64,000 nt of DNA from Hansfordia pulvinata (GCA_006538405.1 BJKQ01000009.1:248001-312000); one strand, 5' to 3'; positions 1-12,197 are shown, numbered from the stretch's first letter. A program made the numbers and translations. The notes: generated by a model not told the origin, from the sequence alone.

Positions 1-1283
1 CCACCTGTATTAGTCTCATCCTCTGCGTGTGAGGCTGGGGAAAATTGTTACTTACTCGCAACGTCCGGAATGTTGAACCGCTCATAATTCAGCCCCATGT
101 GGATGCTCCAGCCCGCTACCCGCGCGACCGGCGCCTCGAGCCGCACAAACGTCTCGCCGTCCTCCTGAACGGTCGCTGCCACCTCGGCCCCGACGCCGCC
201 ATTGACCATGGCCTCGTGCACCACCGCGCACCGCCCCGTCCGCCGAACGCTGTTCAGCACCGTCTCCTTGTCCCACGGGTAGATGGTCCGCAGGTCGATC
301 ACCTCGGCCGACACGCCCAGCTCCGCCTCGGCCCGCTCCGCCGCCGACACGCACGTGTACAGCGGCTGCCCGTACGACACGATCGTGACGTCCTTGCCCG
401 GGCGAACCACCTCGGCCTTGCCCAGCGGCAGCTCGTAGGCCCCGGTCGGGACCTGCTCGACCGCCGCGCGGTACAGGATCTTGGGCTCCATGAAGATGCA
501 CGGGTCGTTGCTGCGGATCGCCGCCAGCAGCAAGCCCTTGGCCTGCAGCGGGCCCCGCGGCATCACCACCCGCAAGCCGGGGACGTGCGCGAACAGGCTC
601 TCGGGCGACTGCGAGTGATACAGCCCGCCGTGGCCCACGCCGCCGCACGGCATCCGCACCGTCAGCCCGCCCACGCTGCGCCCGTTGGTGCCGTCCCGGT
701 ACCGGAACTTGGCCGCCTCGTTGACCAGCTGGTCGAACGCCGGGTACACGTAGTCGGCGAACTGGATCTCGGCCACCGGCCGCATGCCCTCGGCCGCCAG
801 CCCGATGGCGAACCCCACGATGCCCTGCTCCGTCAGAGGCGTGTTGAAGACGCGCTCCGCGCCAAAGTTCTCCGCCAGCTTCGACGTACAGCGGAAGACG
901 CCGCCGAACGCCACGTCCTCGCCGAACACGACCACGTCCTCGTCCTCGGCCAGCGACGTCGACAGCGCGTCGTTGACCGCCTGGAACAGGTTCATCCGCT
1001 TCGTCGTCGCGCCGCTGCACACCTCGGCGGGGAGGTCGGGCGTCGCGAGCGCCAGCTGCGCGCTGTGCGCCAGTAGCGGTGTCGTCGCGTAGTCTTGGGG
1101 CAGATTGAGGCGGGCGTTCGGCGGGGCCGTCGAGTATCGCCGCCGGCCGCAGTCGGGCATCGGTCGGTGGTGTCTGAAGAGTGAAGATCCGGGCTTGCAG
1201 TGCGCCAATGGCGTTGGAGGGCCCAGTTTGAGGGACGAGGTGGCCTGCCTCTCCGCTCTCCTGACCCATCCTGAGGACCGCAT
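1..1283 (-). CDS. 2-oxoisovalerate dehydrogenase E1 subunit beta, mitochondrial (3' end off window)
   Basis: The beta subunit of the branched-chain alpha-keto acid dehydrogenase E1 component oxidatively decarboxylates the 2-oxoacids of Leu, Ile and Val in the mitochondrial matrix. The ATG at 1283-1281 is preferred over upstream non-ATG extensions because it opens a basic, Ser/Arg-containing presequence ([13 protein letters not shown]) leading to RRYST, a plausible mitochondrial processing region. Transketolase-type pyrimidine-binding motifs follow: [27 protein letters not shown] and [15 protein letters not shown]; then the C-terminal transketolase domain to [18 protein letters not shown]. The reading frame runs unbroken to 56, where a GTAAGT donor (55-50) begins an intron; an ACTAAT branch site and a CAG acceptor at 7-5 put the start of the last exon at 4-1. 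The family's final C-terminal residues therefore lie beyond the left edge. It diverges from the glucanase gene to its right. The family call is secure; the last exon is inferred. Confidence 0.93.
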
Positions 1284-2196
1284 TGTTGGGGTGATGTAAT
1301 GTGGGCAGCAGTCCCGGATGAGGGGCAACAGTCGATGTCTGAAGGTAGCGCCGTGATGTAGAATCACAAAAACGCCGTTGATGAACGTCGAAACCACGTT
1401 TCAAGGTCAATAGTGTGTCTCTCTCCTCTCAATCGAAGTTGAGGAGTTCCCGGAAAGAGTAGAGAGGCGTCGGGGCCTGCCCGACGCGAATCGAGAGTAT
1501 CGTCATACCGGCGGGAGGAGGGAGGATGGCCCGCGGCTGGCCGGCGCTTAGGCTCGGCATTGGCGGCTTAACGGCGCCGAGTGGTTACAGTCGGGGGACC
1601 CTCCCCCAAAGTCCAGACAGGGACTAGTGCATTACGGGGCGATTCGTGCTCGTACAACTGGCGATAAGATAAGAATCATAACGTTGTCCCGCCAACAGCA
1701 TTGACTGTTGACGGTGTCATGGCGCGGCCCGTGCAATAGGCTCTCGGGCAGTCGAATCGGTCCCCCATCTCAGGTCTCGCCCGGCCGCCCTGCCGCCAAG
1801 ACTTTTCTTTCCGTAACGGGACACGCTCCCTCACAACTTGTCTACCCGTAGGACCGCACAGGAGATCGACACAGACACCTCTCGCTTCAGCGACTCGCCT
1901 GCATCCAGCTCGTTCGCCATCCAGAGACAGACAGACAAGTGAGACCGCCCCAAACGACGACATTTCTACTCAAACGAGCCATCGAAAATCCACATACGCA
2001 TCAGCAAGCCCTCGACAACATTCCAGCAAAGCCACTGCTCGCCACTGCCCACCTCGCCCCCATCATAGCGACCCCCCAACACCCGACGGCCGCGTAGCGG
2101 GCTGTCTCGCAGCCGACGGCTCAGGAATCCGGAAATTCAGCGAAACCACCCGAGAGCCGGGAAGGGGGAGACACACCCTGGTCGTTCACCTCTGCG
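1284..2196. promoter_or_regulatory. Divergent intergenic region, E1-beta / exgD
   Basis: About 0.9 kb lies between the two divergent start codons and must hold both promoters. It contains C-rich runs and a C/A-rich stretch (about 1960-2190) typical of fungal 5' leaders ahead of exgD. I saw no convincing TATA box, and short ORFs here show no recognisable protein. Confidence 0.5.
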
Positions 2197-4861
2197 ATGG
2201 CGCGCGATAGCTCCCCCGAGGCGGAGCGCCGACGCCGCCATCGCCGACACCGCCGCGACCCGAGCACCGCGGGGCACGACAGCGCCGGCGGCTACGATAC
2301 GGAGCACCGGCGGAGGCGCAGGGAAGAGAAGAAAGAGAGGGGAGGCGGCGGCCGCGGCGGCGGGAGTAGCAGCCGGCCACCGCGGGCCGGGGAGCACCGC
2401 TCATCCAGTCGCCAGCACAGGTCCTCGCGCCCGCCCAGCTCCACACGCCACTCACGGCAGCGTCTGTCCGCCGCGGCCCTCGCCGAGCTGGGGAACAGCC
2501 CCGCGCCACCGCCGCCGGTCGCGGCAGCAGATCGGAGGAGAAGCGTAGCAGCAGGCGCAGGGACGGCGACAGGGAGAGGGACAGGAGCAGTCGTCCGCGC
2601 AGGGATCGGTACGAGGCTGTCGGAATCGAGGTCGAAGAGGAGGAGGAAGATGACGACGACGATGACGAGACGACGGGGTCGTCAGCGCGGCAAGCGGAGG
2701 AGGAGGAGGAGCGGAGGCGAAGGCGCCGGAGGAGGGAGGAGAAGAGCCGGCGGGAGGCGGCGTCGTCGCGCGGGCGCGAGCGGAGGCGGAGTGTCGTGGC
2801 TGCCGAGGCGTCTGACGCGGGGTACGAGACTGCGCATAGCCGGCGGCACGGGAGGCGAGGCCCGGCCGCCGCGGCCACTACGGCGACGACGACGTACCGC
2901 GACTACTCCGAGACCGAGTACGAGACCGCGGCGACGCCGGTGAGGGGCAAGAAGAAGCACGGGCGCAAGAAGTCGAGGATGGTGAGCGGGGCGATCGTGG
3001 AGGAGGGTCGTGGAGGAAAAGGGGGAGGCCCCGCGATAGGTGGTGGCACCGGCTGGTTCGGGCTCCGCGGCGGCGCTGGCAGCCGGCTGACGGACGACAG
3101 CTACAGCTACGACAGCATCCATCGCGAGAAGGCCGGCGCGGGAGGAGAGCCGCCTGTCAGCCCGCTAAGGTCTATGTTTACGCGGCCATGGGCGAACAAG
3201 AAGAAGAAGAGGTGTAGGTTTCTTTCCCACCTCAAGTCCTCTTTGATTATCGCTAACACAGCAACGCAGGGATCATCGCCGGCTGCCTCCTAGTCATCCT
3301 GATCATCATCATAGCCGTGGCCGTGACGGTCAGCAAGAACAACTCGAGCGACGACAGCGGCGGGGACGGGCCCGACAAGTCCGGGCTGGACGGGACCAGC
3401 GAGAGCGACATCCCAGCGGCCGCCAAGGGCACGTATCTCGACCCGTTCACGTGGTACGAGACGACGGATCTCAACGTGACGTACACCAACGAGACGGTGG
3501 GCGGCCTGCCCGTCATGGGCCTCTTCACCAAGTGGGACGACTCGGCGGCGGCCAACGACAAGGTGCCCGCGATCAAGGACGACTGGGGCGCGTACGCCAA
3601 GCGGCCGGCCCGCGGGGTCAACCTGGGCGGGTGGCTGTCGCTCGAGCCCTTCATCACGCCGTCGCTGTTCGACTACGACTCGAAGCTGGGCATCATCGAC
3701 GAGTGGACGCTGTGCTCGCACCTGGGCCCGCGCACCGCCGCCTCGACGCTCGAGAAGCACTACGCCACGTTCGTCACGGAGCAGGACTTCTCCGACATCG
3801 CCGCCGCCGGCCTCGACCACGTCCGCATCCCCTACAGCTACTGGGCCGTCCAGACGTACGACGACGACCCCTACGTCTTCCGCACCTCGTGGCGCTACCT
3901 GCTGCGCGGCATCGAGTGGGCGCGCAAGCACGGCCTGCGCGTCAAGCTCGACCTGCACGCGCTGCCCGGCTCTCAGAACGGCTGGAACCACAGCGGCCGC
4001 CAGGGCCCCGTCGGCTGGCTCAACGGCACCGACGGCGAGCTCAACCGCCAGCGCAGCCTCGACGTCCACGACCGCCTGTCCGCCTTCTTCGCCCAGGACC
4101 GCTACGCCGACGTCCTGGCCTTCTACGGCCTGGCCAACGAGCCGCGCATGGTCGACCTGCCCGCCGATGCCGTCACCAAGTGGACGGGCGACGCCTACGA
4201 GCTGGTCCGGCGCAACGGCATCGCCAAGGCCAACATCGTCTTCGGCGACGGCTTCATGGGCCTGCCCAACTGGCAGGGCAAGCTGACGGGCTACCAGGGC
4301 CTGGTGCTCGACGTGCACCAGTACGTCATCTTCAACAACGGCCAGATCGACTACACGCACCAGGAGAAGGTGCAGTACGCCTGCAAGGGCTGGACGCAGC
4401 AGACGCAGCAGAGCATGAGCACGAGCACCGGCTTCGGCCCCACCATGTTCGCCGAGTGGTCCCAGGCCGACACCGACTGCGCGCGCCACGTCACCAACGT
4501 CGGCTGGGGCAACCGCTGGACCGGCACCTACGACTCGGGCAACAGCTCCTCCGAGGCCCTGACGCCCATGTGCCCCGCCAAGGACTCGAGCTGCGACTGC
4601 GGCCCCGCCAACGCCGACCCGGGCTCCTACTCGGACCCCTACCGCAAGTTCCTCAAGATGTTCGCCGAGGCCCAGATGGTCTCCTTCGAGAAGGGCTGGG
4701 GCTGGTGGTACTGGACCTGGGACACCGAGTCCGCGCCCCAGTGGAGCTACAAGAAGGGCCTGGCCGCCGGCATCCTGCCCGAGAAGGCCTACGACAAGGA
4801 CTTCAACTGCGACACGGACGTCCCGGACTTTGGTGGCCAGGGGCTCGCGGAGACTTTTTAG
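2197..4861 (+). CDS. exgD: Glucan 1,3-beta-glucosidase D (GH5, type II membrane protein), apparent frame break in N-terminal tail
   Basis: This exo-beta-1,3-glucanase of glycoside hydrolase family 5 removes glucose from the ends of cell-wall beta-1,3-glucan. The layout matches ExgD: a long Arg/Ser-rich cytoplasmic tail, a motif SRMVSGAIVEEG, one transmembrane anchor (IIAGCLLVILIIIIAVAVTV, about residues 341-360), then the extracellular GH5 domain with GVNLGGWLSLEPF. The acid/base Glu is in LANEP (codon at 4139) and the nucleophile Glu in FAEWSQADTDC (codon at 4454). Exons are 2197-3213 and 3270-4861; the 56-nt intron has a GTAGGT donor, GCTAAC branch site and CAG acceptor, joining KKKRW to IIAG. 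The tail starts in one frame (to RLSAAALAELG, about 2495) and continues in another from EEKRSSRRRDGDRERD (about 2535). The total coding length is one base short of a multiple of three. No intron fits the gap. Catalytic domain intact. Confidence 0.9.
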
Positions 4862-5449
4862 CTCTCGGGGGATTGTGCGAAGACGGGAAGTGGAAAGGGG
4901 TGCCGCGGAGTTTCCATGCGTGTGTGTGTGTATATAGGTATGTAATGAAACGAACGGCTACGATAGGGGAGACAGTAGACGGGAGCGTCGTGTTGGAATG
5001 TGCGATGCCTGGATTCCGTGCGGCCCGAGGATAGAGGATTTCGTGTTTAATTTGGCGTTCAATTTCGAAATATGAGAGTTAAGCAAGCGTATCAAAAAGA
5101 ACGCCATCACCGTCGCCAGATGAGTAGTGTCTCTGGAGGCTCGCGTCAATGCTCGCCAATGTTGGGAGTTTATCATTTTCTCATTTCACTGCGAAGCGAG
5201 AATCCTTGGGATGTTCAACAGGTGTTGTTGAACACTGCGCCATTTGCCGTGAAAGCAATCAAGTCTATTTACATGCGGGGTATCTTTCCAACAGACGAGC
5301 TGCCAAGTCTAGATAAACATTACGCGTAGGGGACACCTGGCCGGAGAGCAGAGAGCCCTTCATTATAAAAGCAATTCAACGCCCGATACCCATCCCAGTC
5401 ACTTTTGAAGCCGCCGATGCTCGCCGTTGCGACGCGGCCGGGAAGCCTA
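4862..5449. other. Convergent 3' intergenic region, exgD / het-c
   Basis: The 3' ends of exgD and het-c face each other here. The sequence is lower in GC than the flanking genes and includes a short TG repeat (about 4919-4932), consistent with untranslated tails. No gene is seen. Confidence 0.5.
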
Positions 5450-7600
5450 CTAGGCCTCGGCTGGGGGCGACCACCAACGCCTGACCTTGGAGAAGACCCA
5501 TGAGGGTGCGGTGACGACGGCGTGCGCTGTCCGCCCGACTAGCGAGCCGGTGCCCTTGACGACGTCGCCGACGGCGCCGACGGGGTCCGACATGCCCTTG
5601 CGCAGCGTGAAGAAGGCCCAGCTCAGGTCAGAGCCCAGCTCGTTGACAGCCCACTTGAATGGGTATGAGACCTTCTTTGGTGGCTGGCGGACCTTCGGAG
5701 CCGACCCGGGGAACACGGCCGGCCCGCGGTGCGCGCTCTTCTCCACCACGTCGCGCAGCGTCAGCGTGTGGTCCTCGTGCTCGCGCTCCCGCACGCTCTC
5801 CTTGGCTAGGCGCTCACGCAGCTTCTCCTGCTCCTCGGGCGCCGTCGTCTCCCACCACTTGCGGACCGTGTCGAACATGTATTGCTGAATTTCCGAAGGC
5901 CGCATATTCGGGGCGCTGGCGGGTGCTTGCTGTGACGGGTTGGCCACCGAGACGAAAGCGGGGTGGTGCATGATGGTCAGCACCTCGTCGATGGTGGCTT
6001 GCTCATCGAGGTGCGGGTCGTCCCAGCACCGGACGATCTTCTGCACTGTCCAGTTGGTGGTGACGGTGGCGACCAGGCCGGCCGGCTGGTTCAGGACGTT
6101 GCTGAAGTGGTCCTTGGAGAGGTCAGAGTGGCTGGGGTCCGATGCGTCGGAGCCGTCCTGGTAGACCGCGGCAGACTCGGATTTGGCGGCCTCCTGGTCG
6201 ACGCGGTCCTTGGCGGCGCGCACGGCGTTGCGCAGCTCCTTGACCGAAGACTCGATCATGACGGCCAGGAAGCGGAAGACGAGCTGGTTGGTGTAGTCGC
6301 CCAGCTGGTTGGCCGAGATGTCCGACGTCGACTGTTCAGATTCCTCAACGCCTTCCTGCAGCCATTTCTTGATGCGGTCGTGGAGGTAGAAGACGGGCTC
6401 GATAGACTGCCACAGAAATTTGGGGTTGGATATTCCGGCCGCGTTCTCCTTCTCCATCATCTTGTCTGCAGCCTTGTCCTGGTCCGACTTTCCGGCTTCT
6501 TGCTCGGCGCCCTCTCCGTTTTCCGTCTTTCCCGAGTCTCCGTTTTCACCAGACGCTGCCTTCTTAAATATCAGAGCGACCGTGTCAAGCTGCTTGATCA
6601 GGCTGCTGCTCTCGGTGGATATCTTGTCGACAGCCTCGACGCCTTTCTTGATGACCTCAAAGAGGTGCTCGAATGCCACGCTGCCGTAGCCAAGCTTCTG
6701 CTCCAGCTCTCCGAGTGACCCCTTAGACTGGAGGATTGCCATGTCGTCGGCCTCGCCCAGGAGGCTGTGGAATATGTCAAGCATGCCGAAGGTGCCGGTG
6801 ACAATCGGCGGGACGTCGCGGGGGTCGGAGCCCGGGGTCTTGACGCGGCAGGCGTCGCCCACAAAGGGGAACACAGAGTCCTCGCCCAGCTCGCGCAGAC
6901 ACAGCTCGGTGTAGTTGCTGTGGGCGGCAAAGTCTTCGAGGGTGTGCAGGGCGGCGCCGAGATGGAGAAGCGACTCCTTGGCGGCGGCAGCGTTCCGGCG
7001 ACGACGGCCCTGGCGGCCGAGGTCGACGCACAGGCGCAGCTGCTCGCGGACGTAGTCGGCCGAGGTCCGCCAGCCGCAGCCCGAGGTGGCGATGTAGTTC
7101 TTCATGCCGGAGCGGGGGTCGATGGCGAGCTCGCGGGGATCCACGGGGCCGCGCAGGCGGGGATCGATGTCGCGGGCATTGTCCTGGTACCCGCTGGGGT
7201 TGTCGATGTGCTCAACGTGGGTGTAGCAACCGAGGCGGTCGCGGGTTACGTCGAACTCGTCCGTGGCGAAGCCGAACTCCATAAAGGCGAGGACGGAGAC
7301 AATGGCGCGCAGGATAGGCTCGGGGACATTTTCGAGGCAGGTGGTGTCGATGACCTGGCTGAAGTCACGCAGCCAATTGCCGAAGTAAACTTGCTTGCGC
7401 TGGAGCTGGGTGAAGCGATGGTGGGTGGCGAAGGAGGCCGGTAGGTACTTGAGGACCTCGGTGATGTCGCCGTGGCGCCAGACATAGCCCTTGAAGTCGG
7501 AGGCGGCGGGCACCTCGCCGGCGCCGAAAGCCGCGGCGGGGGCGGCCAGGCACAGGACGACGAGCAGCAGCAGCAGCAGCGTCAGCGCGCGGGAAGCCAT
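5450..7600 (-). CDS. het-c: Heterokaryon incompatibility protein HET-C
   Basis: HET-C is a secreted or plasma-membrane-associated protein that in Neurospora governs self/non-self recognition after hyphal fusion; alleles with different specificity trigger cell death. The single uninterrupted frame gives 716 residues. It has a signal peptide ([26 protein letters not shown]), the conserved block from GYVWRHGDITEVLKYLP through KQVYFGNWLRDFSQVID, the cysteine-containing GCYTHVEHIDNPSGYQDN, and HTLEDFAAHSNY at residues 219-230, a motif resembling zinc-dependent phospholipase C-like proteins. Residues about 270-345, the region corresponding to the Neurospora allele-specificity segment, are followed by an acidic, variable stretch (SGENGDSGKTENGEG). 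The protein ends with a basic/aromatic tail (KVRRWWSPP) and lacks the long glycine-rich C-terminus of Neurospora HET-C. No pin-c-like HET-domain partner gene is seen in the window. Confidence 0.93.
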   Translation of the reverse strand: MASRALTLLLLLLVVLCLAAPAAAFGAGEVPAASDFKGYVWRHGDITEVLKYLPASFATHHRFTQLQRKQVYFGNWLRDFSQVIDTTCLENVPEPILRAIVSVLAFMEFGFATDEFDVTRDRLGCYTHVEHIDNPSGYQDNARDIDPRLRGPVDPRELAIDPRSGMKNYIATSGCGWRTSADYVREQLRLCVDLGRQGRRRRNAAAAKESLLHLGAALHTLEDFAAHSNYTELCLRELGEDSVFPFVGDACRVKTPGSDPRDVPPIVTGTFGMLDIFHSLLGEADDMAILQSKGSLGELEQKLGYGSVAFEHLFEVIKKGVEAVDKISTESSSLIKQLDTVALIFKKAASGENGDSGKTENGEGAEQEAGKSDQDKAADKMMEKENAAGISNPKFLWQSIEPVFYLHDRIKKWLQEGVEESEQSTSDISANQLGDYTNQLVFRFLAVMIESSVKELRNAVRAAKDRVDQEAAKSESAAVYQDGSDASDPSHSDLSKDHFSNVLNQPAGLVATVTTNWTVQKIVRCWDDPHLDEQATIDEVLTIMHHPAFVSVANPSQQAPASAPNMRPSEIQQYMFDTVRKWWETTAPEEQEKLRERLAKESVREREHEDHTLTLRDVVEKSAHRGPAVFPGSAPKVRQPPKKVSYPFKWAVNELGSDLSWAFFTLRKGMSDPVGAVGDVVKGTGSLVGRTAHAVVTAPSWVFSKVRRWWSPPAEA

Positions 7601-10600
7601 TGCGTCGACGAACCGGAAGCGACCCTGTTGGTCTCACACTCTGATAAGTCTGGACGGGCGCTTTGTGGTAGAGGGCAGAGCAGAGCAGGACGGCTTCGCG
7701 AAGAAAGCCAAGATAGGTAAATAGCTTGGTGGGAGAAAATCGCGGCGTGAAGGCGGCCAGGCGCAAGTGGTGATGTCAGCCACGCCGAATCCGGACTCGA
7801 AGGTCCGGTGGGGCTGAGCTGTCCTGTTTTGGTTAGCGGAAGTCTGACATCGAGCGAGTGCTGTGCAGCACCTGAGGACGCGCGGGTACTCGTACGCGCG
7901 ACGAGGACATGGGCACAATAGGTTTATGGGGGGTTTTCTAAATATCGAGACTGGAGAATCATGGCAATATCATAAGAGGAATCTACGAGTAGCAGATCCA
8001 GTCCACCTACGCGTACACTGCCTCTGCCACCGCCCCACCGCAGCCAGCTTAACTTCGCCAGAGACGCTGCTATTGCTGCCGGACACTCTCGTGATAGCCT
8101 CACCGGAACTCTGAGCTGACACAAAGCCCGGGGATCGGCCAGCGAGGATGGCACATGGGAGACTGTCCCTTTTTTCTTTGTGTCTTTTTCCTGTTTTCCT
8201 TTCTTTTGTTCCTAGAACTTGAAATGAAGATATCGAAAAAGCAGCCTTCCGGAGAGACAGCTTGCACGTGGGCCCAAGACTTTGTCTCTATTGTCTGTCA
8301 ATCGAGGTGGTTGCATGCATTCAAGACATCCCCGAGCTGGCTTTCCGAAAAGTAGATCCTACAAGCAAGGGCTGACCTCCAGCCAAGTTCTGTCGCGACA
8401 TCTCCCGTAGAGGGATCATGGCCGATGCAGGTCACTTGTACGCAGGGTTGCATTGCACCCATTGGACGCCAACTTTTCTGGTCCATCGTGTGTGACGACG
8501 GCTAACCGCCGGCTTGTCAAGCGCCCCGCGTGGTGCGTTCGTATACTCTTCTTGTCTTGGAAAAAGCTCCGGGGGTGACTGTTACCCAGCCCCGGGACCT
8601 TTTGGGTGGTCTCTAAGGTCGTCGCCTTGTGTGAGGCGAGGCGGGCGCCTCCTTTTCTCGGCTATCTCGATCCCACGGCCCGTGCTGTAGGTGACGAGAT
8701 TTGGTTGCCCCCCGTCGAGAGCGTGGTGCGTCGAGTAGACCGCGTGATGCTGGTGTATCGGATTCTGTACCGTGCGTCTGCAGTGCTACGTTCGTATGCC
8801 CAGGCCAAAACGATCCAGGTAGGTGGGCAGCCAACCGACACGAATATCGAATATCCAATCAGCGCTGTGCGGCAGGCGGCTTGCTCCTAGAGTGATCAAA
8901 TTAGCTGAACTACATCATCAAGGCACGGATCGGTCGGCTTGCGGACAGATGGTGGGATTCGCCGTGGTTCGAGAGACGAAACAAGTTGGTGGACACGAAG
9001 TCTATCATCCCGTGCTGAGGCAGGTTCCCGCAGACAAGGATTCCCTCCATGCAGCAGAAGATTCTACACCAGTCGATTAGATGACCAGCAGTCGAACCGG
9101 ATTCCCGACAAGGCTGTAATGGGCGAAGCGGCCTGGGCACGGTCATCGTGAGAGGAAGAAGTTGCGAGCAGAGGACAAGGCTTCACAAAACTGGCCCTGC
9201 CCAGCGGCCGCAGTCACATTTGCTTAGTCGTACTGAAGAAGCACAGGGACAGGGACGGGCATTCGAGGCAAGGCCCTTCGTCATTGTTTTTCACATGCCA
9301 GCTTGTACAAATACGGAGGGCGCCGACATGGGCCTACGGGGACCCCTTTTACAGGTAGGAAGCCCAAGGACCTGCGGGCCGTGTGCCGGGGCAAGCCACC
9401 CGCAAGCAGGCCATGGGGACCCCTCGGCGATGAGGTGCTTCTGGTCTTTGAAGCGACTACGCGTACCCACGTCTCCGAGATTTTGCTCGCGCGCAGACTT
9501 GGCTACATGTAGGGCAGTCACACATGAAAAAGTCGGAGTCGGAAGAATGGGCGCCGACAAGTAGCGGGACGGGGACCAAGGTGAGGAATATTCGCGCATC
9601 TGCCAGGACCCCTGGGAGCGGGCGAGGCCCGGTTTGACGTGCAGGCCAGCTTGCACAGATATGCGGCGCTTGCGAAAGGCGGGCTGGGCCGTCGCTGCGA
9701 GTATCACCGAGCGAGCGAGCGAAGCGGCTGAAGCACCGCCGACAGCTCAGCCCTAGAGTGTTGAGGTTGGCGAGGTAAGAGAGATGTCGATCGGAGCAGG
9801 GAGTTGTCACGGTGGGGACGAGGGTGCAGCTCGTGCCTCAGAGCTTGTCATCACGGGCGACGGGTAGCATCACAGAGACTGAGGCAGCCATATGTGGGTT
9901 GTGAGGACTTGTTGCGGATCATGTTGACCAAAATTGTGATGGACTTGCTTGGTTGAAACTGATGCACGACACAGCCAAAACGATTCATCAACATTGATTT
10001 GCCGGCAGACTGATGAAGGCATTCGGAACCGTAGGCGCGTCACGTACGAGTATGTAGTCGGACTCCGCAAAACGTGACGAATGTCCGGCGGAGACGGCGG
10101 TGGGGAGTCGAGGGAGTGCTAAGCTACTCGTAGTTGGTAGAGTTGGCGGCAGGTTCTGTTGCGATCGGCGAACCGATGAGGATGCACGGATGGCAATTGG
10201 GTAATGGGAGCGCAATGAGGGGTGGAGAGGGACTCGAGGACATGGACATGGACTGGAGTGAGGGGCAGCGACTGCAGGGGTGCCTGTGCCTGCGAGCGGG
10301 CTACCGTTCTGGACGGAGGTTGTCCTCGGGGAAGTACTCGCTCGTACCGATCGGTGGGCGTGCCGCTCGGCTGCTACTGGTTTAGGGCGGGCTGACCATT
10401 GCGTCCAGGTTGAATGGACCTCGCGAAGGCCTGGCACTGGGCAGCTTTGGAATCGTTCATCGGACTCGAGCGGCCAGGCACTGTGGGTACGATTGCGTGT
10501 CCGTGAGGCGTACGGAGTCCGCGTACTTGTTGGCCGAGAGATCACGACATGCCCCGTGGTGATAACGAGGTGGTGTCGGCGGTCTGCGATGGTTGATGTG

Positions 10601-12195
10601 ACTTGTCGTCTTGCAAAGCATGAGACCAACGCTGCAGTTTCCACTCTTGACTGCAACGATTCGCTCTGTATAAGTCGCGTCTACGGACATGAACTGTTAC
10701 CAGTTAGGTACCTACCTCAATTCTATGTGTGAAAGGGGAAAGCATTTGCCCCATTATGCTGGCAGGCCCTGTTTGCTCTGTTCGATAGCATATGAGCCGT
10801 GCAGTACGCGTACTCGTACCCACGCCACTCGAACATGGTATCCACCAGGGTAAGGGTTTCTCCGTTCATATCCAACTGACTTAGGTATCTATGGCTGCAT
10901 TCATGAATTACATGTAGGTGGGGTGCATGGGCATGCCAGTTCGTATGCGTTCAAGTACATGCCTAACCCAATCGTGGGGATATGCTGGGAAACCCTCCTA
11001 CGGGCAGACAAACTCCTCGTGCCTTGCCACTCAGTTTCCGCACAGCACCAGTATGAACCGCAAAGGGATGGCCAAAGGACGAGGCGGACCTGGAGCCGGC
11101 TCAGCCTGTACAGACTCGGCTTCGGAGCCGTGTCCCGACCAGGTGCATCCAGTGGAGGCTGTTGGAGGTAGTCGTACCCTCACAGTGGAGGCCCACGTTT
11201 CGTTTGGTGTAAGTCGGTGGGGAGGCCGGGCTAATTGTAGTACCAGAGGAAGTCAATTGGGTAATATTCAGGTCATCATCACTCAAGCAGACAAATCCCT
11301 CGCTTACTCGTAAACGAAAGTCCTAAAGAATCATTGTGCGCGGGTCGTTAAAGACCAAGACCGTGATGGACCCTGTCCCGAGTACCTAATCTACGGAGTC
11401 GACCCAAACCACAGAGGAGTTTTCGTTCAGGAGCAGGAGGTTCGCTTGTCGCCGTGGGAAAACCCGCAACGGAAAAACGGCAACGGTGTAGGTTGAATCC
11501 CGGGGGTTCCCCCGACGTCTGCATTCTGTACGGGATTTGTCCCAAGGCTTGAGTGCTGGCCGTGTACCCATGTGGGTTGCTTCAGGTACCTGCGATTTGG
11601 TTACGAATAGACCCTGAGGGCGGAGTGGGAGGGCATGGAGAGAGCCCCTCTTCGCAGTCACGTAAGTACTCCAGCTTGGCGTGGCTCCCCTCTTCTCCCC
11701 TTGCTTGCTGGTCCCTTAGTCCCTGGGGCCCTTTAGACCGCGCCGGCCTTTGCCCTCGGCTAAACCAGCGGCGCAGAGCAGCGAGCGGCCGTCAGAGCCG
11801 AGATGATGCGCCTGCCCGCCCGACCGCCCGGCCCAGGCTGACCTGGCCTTGGACTCACCCGGCCGACGGCAGCCGTCGCCGCGGTGCGGTGGTCGCAAAG
11901 GGGGCTGGGTGTTTGGAATCGGCATGTGGTTTGCGACCACCAGCAGGACAATGTGCTCGCCTGGCATCATCGGCAACCTCTGACTTGCGCAAGTCGTTTC
12001 CCGGCAAACTGGACAAGCAGCAGGCCAGTTCCAGCTTGCGCTCGTGGTCAGTCAACCGACCCTGTCGAGTAGGCGCCTGTGAGCGGACGCACCAGCGCTC
12101 TTTTCCCGGGCGATCCAGCCACGCCGGCGCCGAAGTGGCGCTGACGGACAGCGCGCCAGTATACGAGTACGCGTAGCGCCAACAGCAGCAGTAGT

Positions 12196-12197
<2 letters not shown>
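7601..12197. other. Gene-poor intergenic region with clustered TACTCGTA motifs
   Basis: I find no supportable gene in this 4.6-kb stretch: ORFs here are short, overlap on both strands, and lack recognisable domains or intron-joined continuations. It holds seven copies of the 8-mer TACTCGTA/TACGAGTA (see the repeat entry) and several palindromic GGTACC-type sites (for example TTAGGTACCTAC near 10705). The 7.6-8.0 kb part is the het-c promoter side. Confidence 0.5.
7887..12169. repeat. Cluster 1 of the dispersed 8-mer TACTCGTA (7 copies)
   Basis: Exact copies are at 7887, 7984 (reverse), 10045 (reverse), 10125, 10811, 11305 and 12162 (reverse). Flanking bases are not conserved beyond the 8-mer, so these are motif copies, not copies of a longer element. 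None lies in a coding exon. Confidence 0.75.

Noticed and set aside
82..1410. 442-codon alternative frame over the E1-beta gene
   Set aside because: Arg/Gly-rich out-of-frame reading of the dehydrogenase gene.
1676..1963. 95-codon minus-strand ORF upstream of E1-beta
   Set aside because: Lies in the divergent promoter region, with no signal or domain and no continuation.
3290..4489. Long ORF opposite exgD
   Set aside because: Shadow of the GC-rich exgD coding sequence; the sense frame carries the GH5 motifs.
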